11,443 bases of DNA, from the NCBI GenBank assembly GCA_024224995.1, contig JAAENB010000464.1:1-11443 (forward strand), read 5' to 3'. The translations under genes were made by a program, and so were the position numbers. Positions 5,250 to 11,443 of this stretch are shown in pieces (within the stretch, counting starts at the first letter, position 1; each line of letters begins with the position of its first letter). The stretch comes from a bacterium (GTDB lineage: Bacteria; Spirochaetota; UBA4802; UBA5550). The notes under the pieces are model-generated. The model was not told where the DNA came from and did not search any database. It saw nothing but the letters and a program-made list of their open reading frames with translations.

Positions 5250-7148
5250 TTATTCATCCTTAAATAAATGCTGATGGTCGGGAAAAAAGCTTTCATAATC
5301 ATTTACACTTCCACCATCAATACAACACTCAATAATTTTGCGTCCAAGAGGATTCAGGTACGGAGTTAAAAATTGTTGTAGATTATCAGTAAAGAAATTC
5401 TGTAATATTTTTGCACCCTCATCATAGCCGGCTTCACCTACTTCCGGCTGTCTGTTTACCTCTAATAATCGTCGAGGAATTCGAGAGCCTTCTATCCGGA
5501 TAGTCTTTAACGCGTATCCCAGGAGAGAACACCTGGCATGCTTTACCTGCTCTTTATAAAACCGGGCGGCTCCTCTACGAGCTAAATAATCTCTAGCCAT
5601 CCATTGTCCCATAAAACCGGTTTCCCATACACCTATGTTTTGATTGGGAACAAGAATATACTGAGTTTTATCGGTCTTTTTTATTTGTTCAAGTAAGAGA
5701 TTTCCCTGGTTTACCATCAACCCTGTTGAAAAAGCCCAGTAACTGCCCACACCTTCACTGCTCATAGTTCCGTCATCAACAATGCTTGGATTACTAAATC
5801 CCCGAGGAGCCACAAGACGCCAGAGCCACGCCAGCGCCGGAGGAAGAAGGTGAAACATTCCAATAATTCCATAAGTAGGATTTTCCTTTGTACAAGGCGG
5901 AGTTCTAACACCAAAACTCCGGTAATTCACGGATACAGCCCGGTTAACAACATTGGGATACAAACCTCGCGGCACAACAACCCGGGGATTTGGACAGGGA
6001 ACGCCAGGAGAGTCTTCAATATGTTCCCAGATTAAAGCCCTGGCTCCTGAAACAGCGTCAATATTTAAAAAGAGAAGCGGCTCTTCAGCCTCGGCAGTTA
6101 ATTTTTCTAATATCGGGTCAGTGCCGTACGCGTCAATATGATTCACCCTAAGGAACCAGCCATTTTCCGCGTCTGTTAACCATAATTTGCCATCATCCCT
6201 TTGAATCTCAGGATGACACAAAGCCATATCATCACACACAGGATGAAGCTCGCAAGTACGGGGAATTTCAATATATAGTTTTTCATCAGTAACCCTGTTC
6301 CATCCTATTTTCATTCTACCATCGGACATTCTGTGGGGCTGTTCAAGCATCTCACTCTTACCGCCGCCGCTAGCGCCTTCATGCATAAAGGTAACAATAT
6401 TGTCATAGGGTGTTTCAACTTCAACAGCGGAGCAATGCGGCACAACCCAGCCCTCTTCTTCACCCTGGTTTATTAAAACACCATAAACACCTTTTTTAGC
6501 GCTTGGTCCGGGATACAGGTTATAAGAAAAAATCTCATAAATGGATGGAAGTCTATTATGAACAACAATCTGCTTTCCGTCAAAATGTGTATGCCTGAAA
6601 GGAGGAGCTGTATAAATAACTGTTTTCGGTAAAAAATCATCATCAAGTTCGGAGATTGGAATTATCCCCTGGAGCAAAGCGAGACCTAAGGCAAAAAACG
6701 CCGCGTTAATAGGAGCAACCGCAATGGCATAATTCCCAAATTCATCGGACCCGGTACGAAAGGCAAACAAAGCCAGCCGCTGTTTCGATAGCCAGTCAAA
6801 GGTTTCATTTCTCATTGATGCGAACTCTTTTCCAAATCGCTCAATATAGGTCTCTTTATCCGTTGCTATTTTATCACCAACCAGTAAACAATCAGGATCA
6901 CGTCTGCGCATATAACTTTCAGTATAGTTAACCGCAATGCCGTTTCTAACCCTGGCTACAGTTGCTTCAGTAACACTTTGATTCTCAGGTAAGTCATATT
7001 TTACTTCAAAATAATTATCATTTTTATTGCCGCAGGCAGAGTCAAATAATTGCTGAGTATTATTAACAAATTCGTATCCCGGACATTTATTAAGTATCTC
7101 AATAAGTTCAGGGATATTATTCAGTAATTTACCAATTTTTTCTTTCAT
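5250..7148 (-). CDS. DUF4914-type protein with PEPCK-like P-loop
   Basis: An intact 632-residue cytoplasmic protein. Residues 255-265 (MHEGASGGGKS) contain a Walker A motif G-x-x-G-x-G-K-S at 258-265. Its setting, an 'ASGGGKSE' loop after beta-rich sequence and followed by Asp-rich segments (WLTDAENGWFLRVN, LFLNIDAVSGA), recalls the nucleotide site of phosphoenolpyruvate carboxykinases. From memory this is the DUF4914 family (about 600-640 residues, PEPCK-related fold), of unknown substrate. It is probably a nucleotide-dependent kinase or carboxykinase-like enzyme. The ATG at 7148 has AAAGGAAA upstream, and a possible promoter lies at 7193-7221. It is monocistronic as far as visible, with a palindrome hairpin after the stop. 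The P-loop is certain; the family name is likely. Confidence 0.75.
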   Translation of the reverse strand: MKEKIGKLLNNIPELIEILNKCPGYEFVNNTQQLFDSACGNKNDNYFEVKYDLPENQSVTEATVARVRNGIAVNYTESYMRRRDPDCLLVGDKIATDKETYIERFGKEFASMRNETFDWLSKQRLALFAFRTGSDEFGNYAIAVAPINAAFFALGLALLQGIIPISELDDDFLPKTVIYTAPPFRHTHFDGKQIVVHNRLPSIYEIFSYNLYPGPSAKKGVYGVLINQGEEEGWVVPHCSAVEVETPYDNIVTFMHEGASGGGKSEMLEQPHRMSDGRMKIGWNRVTDEKLYIEIPRTCELHPVCDDMALCHPEIQRDDGKLWLTDAENGWFLRVNHIDAYGTDPILEKLTAEAEEPLLFLNIDAVSGARALIWEHIEDSPGVPCPNPRVVVPRGLYPNVVNRAVSVNYRSFGVRTPPCTKENPTYGIIGMFHLLPPALAWLWRLVAPRGFSNPSIVDDGTMSSEGVGSYWAFSTGLMVNQGNLLLEQIKKTDKTQYILVPNQNIGVWETGFMGQWMARDYLARRGAARFYKEQVKHARCSLLGYALKTIRIEGSRIPRRLLEVNRQPEVGEAGYDEGAKILQNFFTDNLQQFLTPYLNPLGRKIIECCIDGGSVNDYESFFPDHQHLFKDE

Positions 7149-7192
7149 CTTTTTATTTCCTTTTTGCTATGATAATGCATTCTTTTCCATAT

Positions 7193-7221
7193 ATAGTATA
7201 CTAAACTGCCCCCCTGGTCAA
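7193..7221 (-). promoter_or_regulatory. Possible sigma70-type promoter for the DUF4914 gene
   Basis: On the minus strand TTGACC (7221-7216) is followed after 17 bp by TACTAT (7198-7193); TATACT (7200-7195) is an alternative -10 at 15 bp. The rest of the 7149-7360 gap between the DUF4914 and ankyrin genes is AT-rich with no other feature seen. Confidence 0.4.
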
Positions 7222-7360
7222 GACAATTTAATGATCTTTGCTGCGCTTGAGGCTTGAATTCGGGAAGCGGTAAAATATGTCCTTATATATTATATTGACT
7301 TAATGTATCTTGATTCTATACTAACTAATGTGCATGGAATCAAAATATGCTTTTATTTCA

Positions 7361-7792
7361 TCATTTTTGTTTATGATCTATATTCTTTACAGATTTATTC
7401 AAATGAATCTCAGGGCACGTACTACCTCGTATTGCTCCTTTACTTTTTAAATATTCAATCACCACATCATTGCGGTTGCCAATTGCTGAATCAAGTGGTG
7501 TACATCCATTATTATTTTGAGTCTGAATATCAGCAGCATGTTCAACCAGTAATCTGGTCATTTTAATATCATTACTTGCCCAATGAAGAGGTGTGTCGCC
7601 CGCGTACCCTTTAAAATTTATATCGGCACCTTTTTCAATATAATATTGCACATCTTCAATCGATCCTCTCATTGCTGCATCAGTAATTGATTCACTGATT
7701 ATGGAACACCGTACTATGTACTGTGAAATTAAAATATATGTCACAATTATTATTACTATACCCAGTATTACATATTTAATTGCTTTATTCAT
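7361..7792 (-). CDS. Membrane-anchored ankyrin-repeat protein
   Basis: A 143-residue protein. Residues 6-27 (KYVILGIVIIIVTYILISQY) form one N-terminal transmembrane segment or uncleaved signal anchor. It is followed by about three ankyrin repeats: near 34-63 (AAMRGSIEDVQYYIEKGADIN), 64-95 (GDTPLHWAS, LLVEHAADIQTQ) and 96-122 (GCTPLDSAIGNRNDVVIEYL). The TPLHWA signature is clear in the second. Ankyrin repeats mediate protein-protein contacts, so it probably presents them in the periplasm or at the membrane. The ATG at 7792 has GGGGA upstream. Partner and role are unknown. The short lysine-rich tail after the repeats is unstructured-looking. Confidence 0.8.
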   Translation of the reverse strand: MNKAIKYVILGIVIIIVTYILISQYIVRCSIISESITDAAMRGSIEDVQYYIEKGADINFKGYAGDTPLHWASNDIKMTRLLVEHAADIQTQNNNGCTPLDSAIGNRNDVVIEYLKSKGAIRGSTCPEIHLNKSVKNIDHKQK

Positions 7793-7902
7793 ATCACTTT
7801 CCCCTTGTTATTCACTGTATATTTCGTATGCAATCTTGTATACTCAGCCGTGAAAAGTCAATAATTAATGGGTTTCATTGTTTACTGTTTACAAAAAAGA
7901 AT

Positions 7903-7917
7903 CCTTTAAAAGAGCTT
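7903..7917. repeat. Possible decayed palindrome half
   Basis: CCTTTAAAAGAGCTTGG shares the 12-base core TTTAAAAGAGCT with the dispersed palindrome but lacks both outer arms. It lies in the 7793-7968 gap upstream of the ankyrin gene. It may be chance similarity in AT-rich sequence. Confidence 0.3.
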
Positions 7918-7968
7918 GGCAATGTTATTTAATAAAAATATTTTTAAGATACCATTTTGTCCCCCTGA

Positions 7969-8433
7969 TTAGAAGAAGGTAAATGTAAAATTACAACCTG
8001 CTTCCATGTAAAACTCACTGTCAAAATAACCGCCTTCAAATTCCATCCACCACCATTTTATTCGGGCCTTTACTCCATATGCGATTTTTTGCTTGTCTGA
8101 TTCCGATTCGGAAATGAAGGCGCCGGTATAGTCATTTTTCTCTGTTCTTTTTTTGGTCTGGTATACTCGTCCCACCATTCCGTGAATGCTGAAGCTGAAT
8201 TGTTCTATTGGCATTAATTCATCCATTATATAATCATATCGATAGCCGAAATAGGCGATAGAATCAAAACATTTTGAAGATTCTTCCCACGCAATATCCG
8301 GTGATGAGTAATGGTATTCTGTTCCATCATCACTAAGAAAAAGACCGTATTGGCGAATCCCGAAATCAATACTATGAATGCTGTTATTAAAAGAGCTCTG
8401 AGGTCGCAGCTGTTTTGTTCGCAAGCCGCGCAA
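7969..8433 (-). pseudogene. 5'-truncated outer-membrane beta-barrel fragment
   Basis: The 154-codon frame ends NFTFTFF-stop, preceded by alternating aromatic strands (WWWMEFEGGYFDSEFYMEAG). The aromatic C-terminal Phe is the outer-membrane insertion signal of Gram-negative barrels. Upstream strands (SIAYFGYRYDYIM, QFSFSIHGMVGRVYQ) are consistent with this. There is no signal peptide. The longest frame begins at a TTG (8433), and its first ~15 residues come from the half-palindrome 8387-8404 and flank (LRPQSSF). The barrel is therefore cut at the palindrome, with the N-terminal part missing. Probably not functional. The original function is unknown; about 140 residues (perhaps 6-8 strands) remain. 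Confidence 0.6.
8387..8404. repeat. Dispersed nested palindrome, half copy D
   Basis: TTAAAAGAGCTCTGAGGT is identical to the centre and right arm of the perfect copy, followed by the same CGCA as at 9432-9435. The left arm is replaced by the barrel-gene fragment, so the breakpoint of that gene lies at the palindrome centre. Confidence 0.8.
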
Positions 8434-8490
8434 TGGCCGTTTGTCTTGTTATCCCGTCCCAATTTATTTATTGACGAACCTCATCTTTTT

Positions 8491-8514
8491 ATGTTGTATT
8501 ATACAATACAACAT
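8491..8514. promoter_or_regulatory. Perfect 10-bp inverted repeat, operator-like
   Basis: ATGTTGTATT (8491-8500), loop ATAC, then AATACAACAT (8505-8514). It is AT-rich with no T-tract, so a protein-binding operator is more likely than a terminator. It lies about 90 bp before the lipoprotein start. A TTGACG at 8471-8476 is 14 bp upstream of the left arm. Confidence 0.4.
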
Positions 8515-8550
8515 ATCAAACCAACCCTGGGCTTTTGCTCAGCGTCCCTA

Positions 8551-8580
8551 TTGTCGTTTTTTTAATAAGTAAATTATATA
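8551..8580 (+). promoter_or_regulatory. Possible promoter of the lipoprotein gene
   Basis: TTGTCG (8551-8556), a 17-bp T/A-rich spacer, then TTATAT (8574-8579); TATATA (8575-8580) fits at 18 bp. The ATG lies 22 bp further on, with AGGAGG at 8592-8597. The leader would be very short. Confidence 0.4.
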
Positions 8581-8602
8581 ACAAAATTTAAAGGAGGAGA
8601 AT

Positions 8603-9334
8603 ATGAGAAATATTCTATCATTATGTTTCAGTTTATTAGTAATTTCGGTTCTGGCTTTTTCCGGTTGTGAGGCCGGGCTGGGCCAAAGTGACAGCTCGGA
8701 GGATGAAATGAATAATAAGTTCAGTTTTTCCGATATGTACTCAAAACTCAAAACCATGCAGGAAGAGATTGACAATTTAAAGCAGACAAACCAGGAGCTG
8801 CAAACTACGGTTGAGCTTTTAACCGGCGGATCGCTTAGTTCCATCGACACTATTGAGACCAGGCTCAACGATGTTGAGAGCACGCTTATAAATCTGAATA
8901 TCGGCACTATTGAGACCAGGCTCAGCGATGTTGAGAGCACGGTTACAAATCTGAATACTGCTTTTTCCGGTGTGTCCCGGGATGGTTCTACTATTACGTT
9001 TAGCGGGGTCAATGTGCAGATCGTTAATGGTTCCGGGTCTACCTATGGGCTGAACGGCCTGGGGAACCTGGTTGTGGGATACAATGATGCCCGCTACGAT
9101 GCCTTGCCTGATGGGTTTAAAAATACTGTTCAAACCGGGTCGCATAATGTTGTTATTGGAGGATATCATAATTTTACTTCTTATGGCGGGATTGTTGCAG
9201 GGCGGTGTAATTCTATCACCGGGGCGGGTTCAAGCGTTACCGGGGGGAAGTATAATATCGCCAGCGGGGTGAGCTCCAGTGTGGTTGGCGGTTTATTTAA
9301 TACTGCCAGTGCTAATTATTCAGTACTGCCGTAA
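8603..9334 (+). CDS. Lipoprotein with coiled-coil stalk and shortened adhesin-like head
   Basis: A 243-residue protein. AGGAGG lies 5 bases before the ATG. Residues 1-21 are a lipoprotein signal with Cys22 as lipidation site (LAFSGC; Phe at -3 is loose, as in spirochaete lipoboxes). Residues 45-118 form a coiled coil (MQEEIDNLKQTNQELQTTVELL) including two copies of a 19-residue unit, TIETRLNDVEST/TIETRLSDVEST. Residues 120-243 resemble the beta-roll head of trimeric-autotransporter-like surface proteins: NGLGNLVVGYN, GSHNVVIGGYHNFTSYGGI, then SSVTGGKYNIASG and SSVVGGLFNTAS repeats. Relatives usually carry many more such repeats; here the head stops abruptly at NYSVLP, suggesting 3' truncation. 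Probably a trimeric surface-anchored stalk protein. Confidence 0.75.
   Translation: MRNILSLCFSLLVISVLAFSGCEAGLGQSDSSEDEMNNKFSFSDMYSKLKTMQEEIDNLKQTNQELQTTVELLTGGSLSSIDTIETRLNDVESTLINLNIGTIETRLSDVESTVTNLNTAFSGVSRDGSTITFSGVNVQIVNGSGSTYGLNGLGNLVVGYNDARYDALPDGFKNTVQTGSHNVVIGGYHNFTSYGGIVAGRCNSITGAGSSVTGGKYNIASGVSSSVVGGLFNTASANYSVLP
8849..8962 (+). repeat. 57-bp in-frame tandem duplication in the coiled coil
   Basis: Two units, 8849-8905 and 8906-8962, both begin ACTATTGAGACCAGGCTCA and differ at a few positions. Each encodes 19 residues, so copy-number change would lengthen or shorten the stalk without a frameshift. Confidence 0.85.
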
Positions 9335-9400
9335 ACTTTTTCTCACAATAACCGGTCTTCTGGTATCAATATCATACATATTCATTTTGGAAGCGGCATC

Positions 9401-9431
9401 ACCTCAGAGCTCTTTAAAAGAGCTCTGAGGT
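9401..9431. repeat. Dispersed nested palindrome, perfect copy E
   Basis: Arm ACCTCAGAGCTCTTT (9401-9415), a central A, then its exact reverse complement (9417-9431). Each arm contains the self-complementary octamer AGAGCTCT, so it can fold as one 15-bp hairpin or two small ones. The odd central base gives one orientation an ELF-stop reading and the other a readable ELFKRA. Confidence 0.9.
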
Positions 9432-9602
9432 CGCACGCGATTCCTCATCCATGGGAAGATACAATAATATCTCTTTGATTATCATCTCCAGGGGCTTTCT
9501 TTCTCCCTGGTCCAGCTGTAATCCGGCAGCATGGGCTGCCTCCTTTCTGTTGTATAAAGTCAAGGAAAAATCCCTTCCTGTTGCATTTTTTTCCTTTACA
9601 TT
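9414..9602 (-). pseudogene. Gene remnant ending in the palindrome (ELF-stop)
   Basis: A minus-strand frame opens after a TGA at 9605-9603 and ends TAA at 9416-9414. It reads SLTLYNRKEAAHAAGLQLDQ then GERKPLEMIIKEILLYLPMD and EESRATSELF, a plausible helical protein. No ATG is in frame. A TTG at 9563 with AGGAAGG upstream would give 49 residues. The last codons come from palindrome copy E, as for the PD40 fragment. The family is not recognised. Another frame from an ATG at 9611-9609 exists but reads Lys/Cys/Gly-rich and looks non-coding. The rest of 9435-9727 holds nothing else I can support. Confidence 0.35.
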
Positions 9603-9727
9603 TCATTATAATGTATTAATGTTTTGTGCATGTATGGCCCTCGACACCTCCTATAGATTCCCTCAACAAGGCTGGGTGATTTTGTTTTGCAAGGCTCTTG
9701 AGAGTGTAAAAAAGATGACACCCGCCT

Positions 9728-9800
9728 CTAATAAATTTCTAATAAATTTCTAATAAATTTCTAATAAATTTCTAATAAATTTCTAATAAATTTCTAATAT
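9728..9800. repeat. 11-bp tandem array with phased AAATTT tracts
   Basis: Six identical copies of CTAATAAATTT (9728-9793) plus a partial CTAATAT. It ends 1 bp before the stop codon of the ATPase gene at 9802. The AAATTT tract recurs every 11 bp, near the helical repeat, which predicts intrinsic curvature. There are no spacers and it is not a CRISPR. Stop codons occur in several frames. Confidence 0.9.
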
Positions 9801-9801
9801 A

Positions 9802-11443
9802 CTATTCCTTCGAAATTTCCCATTTCGGTTTTACGTCGGGTCCATTATTTATAATTTTTCTCTTTTGTCTCAATTCAGCAATTAAGTTATTTATTTTTAC
9901 TTTTTTCTGTTTTTCATCCATATATTCAGGCAGTTTATCCCATAGTAACTCATCAATATCCTTTCTTGATAATGTTTTATGCTGTTTTATAGCCTGAATA
10001 ATAAAATCTTGATAATATTTTTTATCAAAAGCTCTATTTTTGGAATAATCTGCTTTTTTCCCAATACTATTAGCAATTTTTTTAGATAAAAAGTAATTTG
10101 GTTTTCTACCTTCAATTAATTTTTTTGATTTTAAGTAACTAGCTTCTTCATTCGTTAAAACTTTCTTTTTTTGAACTTTATCCAGCATTATTATTTCATG
10201 AAGAGTCAACTCTGGGCTTCCTGCTAAAATCCGGGCAAATTCCATATCTAAAACTTTTCCAGTAATAGTTAATTGAACTTTTTCATTACTAAGGTCATAT
10301 TCAGGCATAGGAAAAAATCTTGATTTTTGAAAATTAAACATTTTTCTAATACCACCACCAGCTGTATCTACCATGTTTAAGTTGAACATAGCTGTAACTA
10401 AAAAACGATTACGATAAAAATCAGGTGGGGAGTCATCAACAACTACTTGTTCAACTGAAGTTGGGATAAATGAACCTAAATTTGAAAACATAAGTTGATC
10501 ATCTTTTTCTATTATTGTAATACGTCCACATTTTAAATAATCTTGATGAGCAATACAATTGTTTAAAGCTTCTCGAATAGTGAATGGTTCATATTGATCA
10601 ACTTCTTCCGGGAAAAGAGTTCCATCTTCAATATATCGATATTTAAGGTTTCGAATTTTGGAGTAGATTTCATTTATTGATAGAAGAAATGGGCATGAAA
10701 CATTCAAATAATCTTTATCATTTCCATTATAATCTTTTAATAACCAACGAATTTTTGATACGGATGGCAGCAAAAAATGTTCTGCTTCTTCTTTTCCAAG
10801 TAATAAAATGGCTGTTCGTGTAATTTTATTTTTTATAGTTATTTTTGCTTTGTTTAAAAAAGTAATGTCATCCCACTCATCAACTTCCGGTACTTTATTT
10901 GGGAACTTAATTTTAAAATTGTCCCTGGCTACTTTTATAGCTAATTCATCTAAATCATCAATTGTAGCATCCGGAATTATACCAGAACTCCAGTCTTCTA
11001 TAATAGCTTGAGCCCTAATTCTTTCTATTTCTTCAAGGTTTAAAGGGCCAAGTGATTCATGATCTCGACCGTAGTAATGACCTTCCCATGCGATTGGTAG
11101 ACCTTTGGGCGCTGCTGGAATTTGAAACATTAATACTCGTTTTTTTTCAATCTCCAAATCATAGATTTCAATAAAAGTTATTCTATTAGTAGTCTTGTCA
11201 GCTACTTCTTTTTTGAGAGAATTAAGAGAATTTTTTTCTTTACGGTAATTAGTTCCTACAATGTTATGATTCTTATCAATAATGCCAAATATTAGCCAAG
11301 CACAATCTCTACCTTTTAAGTTTGCTTCATTACTTAATCCTGAAAAGTATTTGCCAATTTTATCAAATGAGTAATTTGACTTTGCTTCTTTAAATTCAAC
11401 AATTTCAGTTTCACTTGATAATTTTAGAAGAGATTCTAGTTTA
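9802..11443 (-). CDS. AlbA_2/Schlafen-like DNA-binding plus ATPase protein (5' end outside window)
   Basis: The frame is open from the right edge to TAG at 9802-9804: 546 residues visible. A TTG at 11157 is not the true start, because typical AlbA_2 sequence precedes it: SSETEIVEFKEAKSNYSFDK, then YFSGLSNEANLKGRDCAWLIFG and IVGTNYR, continuing across the TTG to FQIPAAPKGLPIAW. Visible residues about 10-125 are the AlbA_2 (Schlafen AlbA-like) domain. Residues 291-302 (EALNNCIAHQDY) and 359-367 (DTAGGGIRK) are the N-box and glycine-rich loop of a GHKL-type ATPase (HATPase_c_4). The last ~150 residues look like winged-helix segments. Such proteins are regulators or occur in defence islands; the role here is unknown. 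The real start is probably only ~10-20 codons beyond the window. Confidence 0.8.
   Translation of the reverse strand, partial: KLESLLKLSSETEIVEFKEAKSNYSFDKIGKYFSGLSNEANLKGRDCAWLIFGIIDKNHNIVGTNYRKEKNSLNSLKKEVADKTTNRITFIEIYDLEIEKKRVLMFQIPAAPKGLPIAWEGHYYGRDHESLGPLNLEEIERIRAQAIIEDWSSGIIPDATIDDLDELAIKVARDNFKIKFPNKVPEVDEWDDITFLNKAKITIKNKITRTAILLLGKEEAEHFLLPSVSKIRWLLKDYNGNDKDYLNVSCPFLLSINEIYSKIRNLKYRYIEDGTLFPEEVDQYEPFTIREALNNCIAHQDYLKCGRITIIEKDDQLMFSNLGSFIPTSVEQVVVDDSPPDFYRNRFLVTAMFNLNMVDTAGGGIRKMFNFQKSRFFPMPEYDLSNEKVQLTITGKVLDMEFARILAGSPELTLHEIIMLDKVQKKKVLTNEEASYLKSKKLIEGRKPNYFLSKKIANSIGKKADYSKNRAFDKKYYQDFIIQAIKQHKTLSRKDIDELLWDKLPEYMDEKQKKVKINNLIAELRQKRKIINNGPDVKPKWEISKE

Noticed and set aside
7933..7946. 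TAAAAATATTTTTA palindrome as terminator after the barrel fragment
   Set aside because: All A/T with no loop or GC stem; too unstable for an intrinsic terminator.
8523..8538. CTGGGC-TTTT-GCTCAG small hairpin before the lipoprotein as attenuator
   Set aside because: Only a 6-bp stem with a wobble pair and no adjacent T-run; it lies upstream of the likely promoter.
8548..9012. 154-codon minus-strand ORF
   Set aside because: Antisense of the lipoprotein stalk; its repeats merely mirror the 57-bp duplication.
3892..9431. Integron attC sites for the spaced palindromes
   Set aside because: No GTTRRRY/RYYYAAC core sites, genes lie in both orientations, and there is no integrase in the window.
9728..9800. 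CRISPR array
   Set aside because: The unit is only 11 bp and directly tandem, with no spacers and no cas genes nearby.

Overview
The window looks like an accessory, repeat-rich stretch of a Gram-negative bacterial chromosome of moderate-to-low GC. The Gram-negative reading rests on a lipoprotein with a loose lipobox, a beta-barrel fragment ending in phenylalanine, and secreted or envelope proteins. I cannot fix the lineage from the sequence; a spirochaete or a similarly repeat-laden environmental lineage is a guess.

Left part (1-1100): a small secreted protein (149-523, +) is followed by about 550 bp without an intact gene. That stretch holds four unrelated hairpin repeats and the tail of a destroyed gene (about 938-1039, +) resembling the end of an immunity protein.

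Toxin module (1102-3657, -): a 710-residue polymorphic toxin has an N-terminal DUF4157 region with an HELTH motif, a long helical and hydrophobic middle, and a C-terminal bacterial EndoU-like RNase domain. A small acidic protein with its own ribosome binding site follows 27 bp downstream and is the natural immunity candidate. DUF4157 proteins are known as cargo of extracellular contractile injection systems, but no such structural genes lie here.

Middle (3658-5250): a gene graveyard, with a frameshifted small ORF, a TolB/PD40 propeller fragment truncated at both ends, and a CxxC micro-ORF. A dispersed nested palindrome (15-nt arms, AGAGCTCT repeated on both sides of an AT centre) sits at or inside the ends of these broken genes.

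Right part (5250-11443): an intact DUF4914-type protein with a PEPCK-like P-loop, a membrane-anchored ankyrin protein, a 5'-truncated outer-membrane barrel, a lipoprotein with a coiled-coil stalk and a shortened trimeric-adhesin-like head, another fragment ending in the palindrome, an 11-bp A-tract-phased tandem array, and a large AlbA_2/Schlafen-like plus histidine-kinase-type ATPase protein running off the right edge.

The most notable points are the DUF4157-EndoU toxin with an unassigned immunity partner, and the palindrome family whose copies coincide with gene breakpoints and supply stop codons (tails ending ELF).
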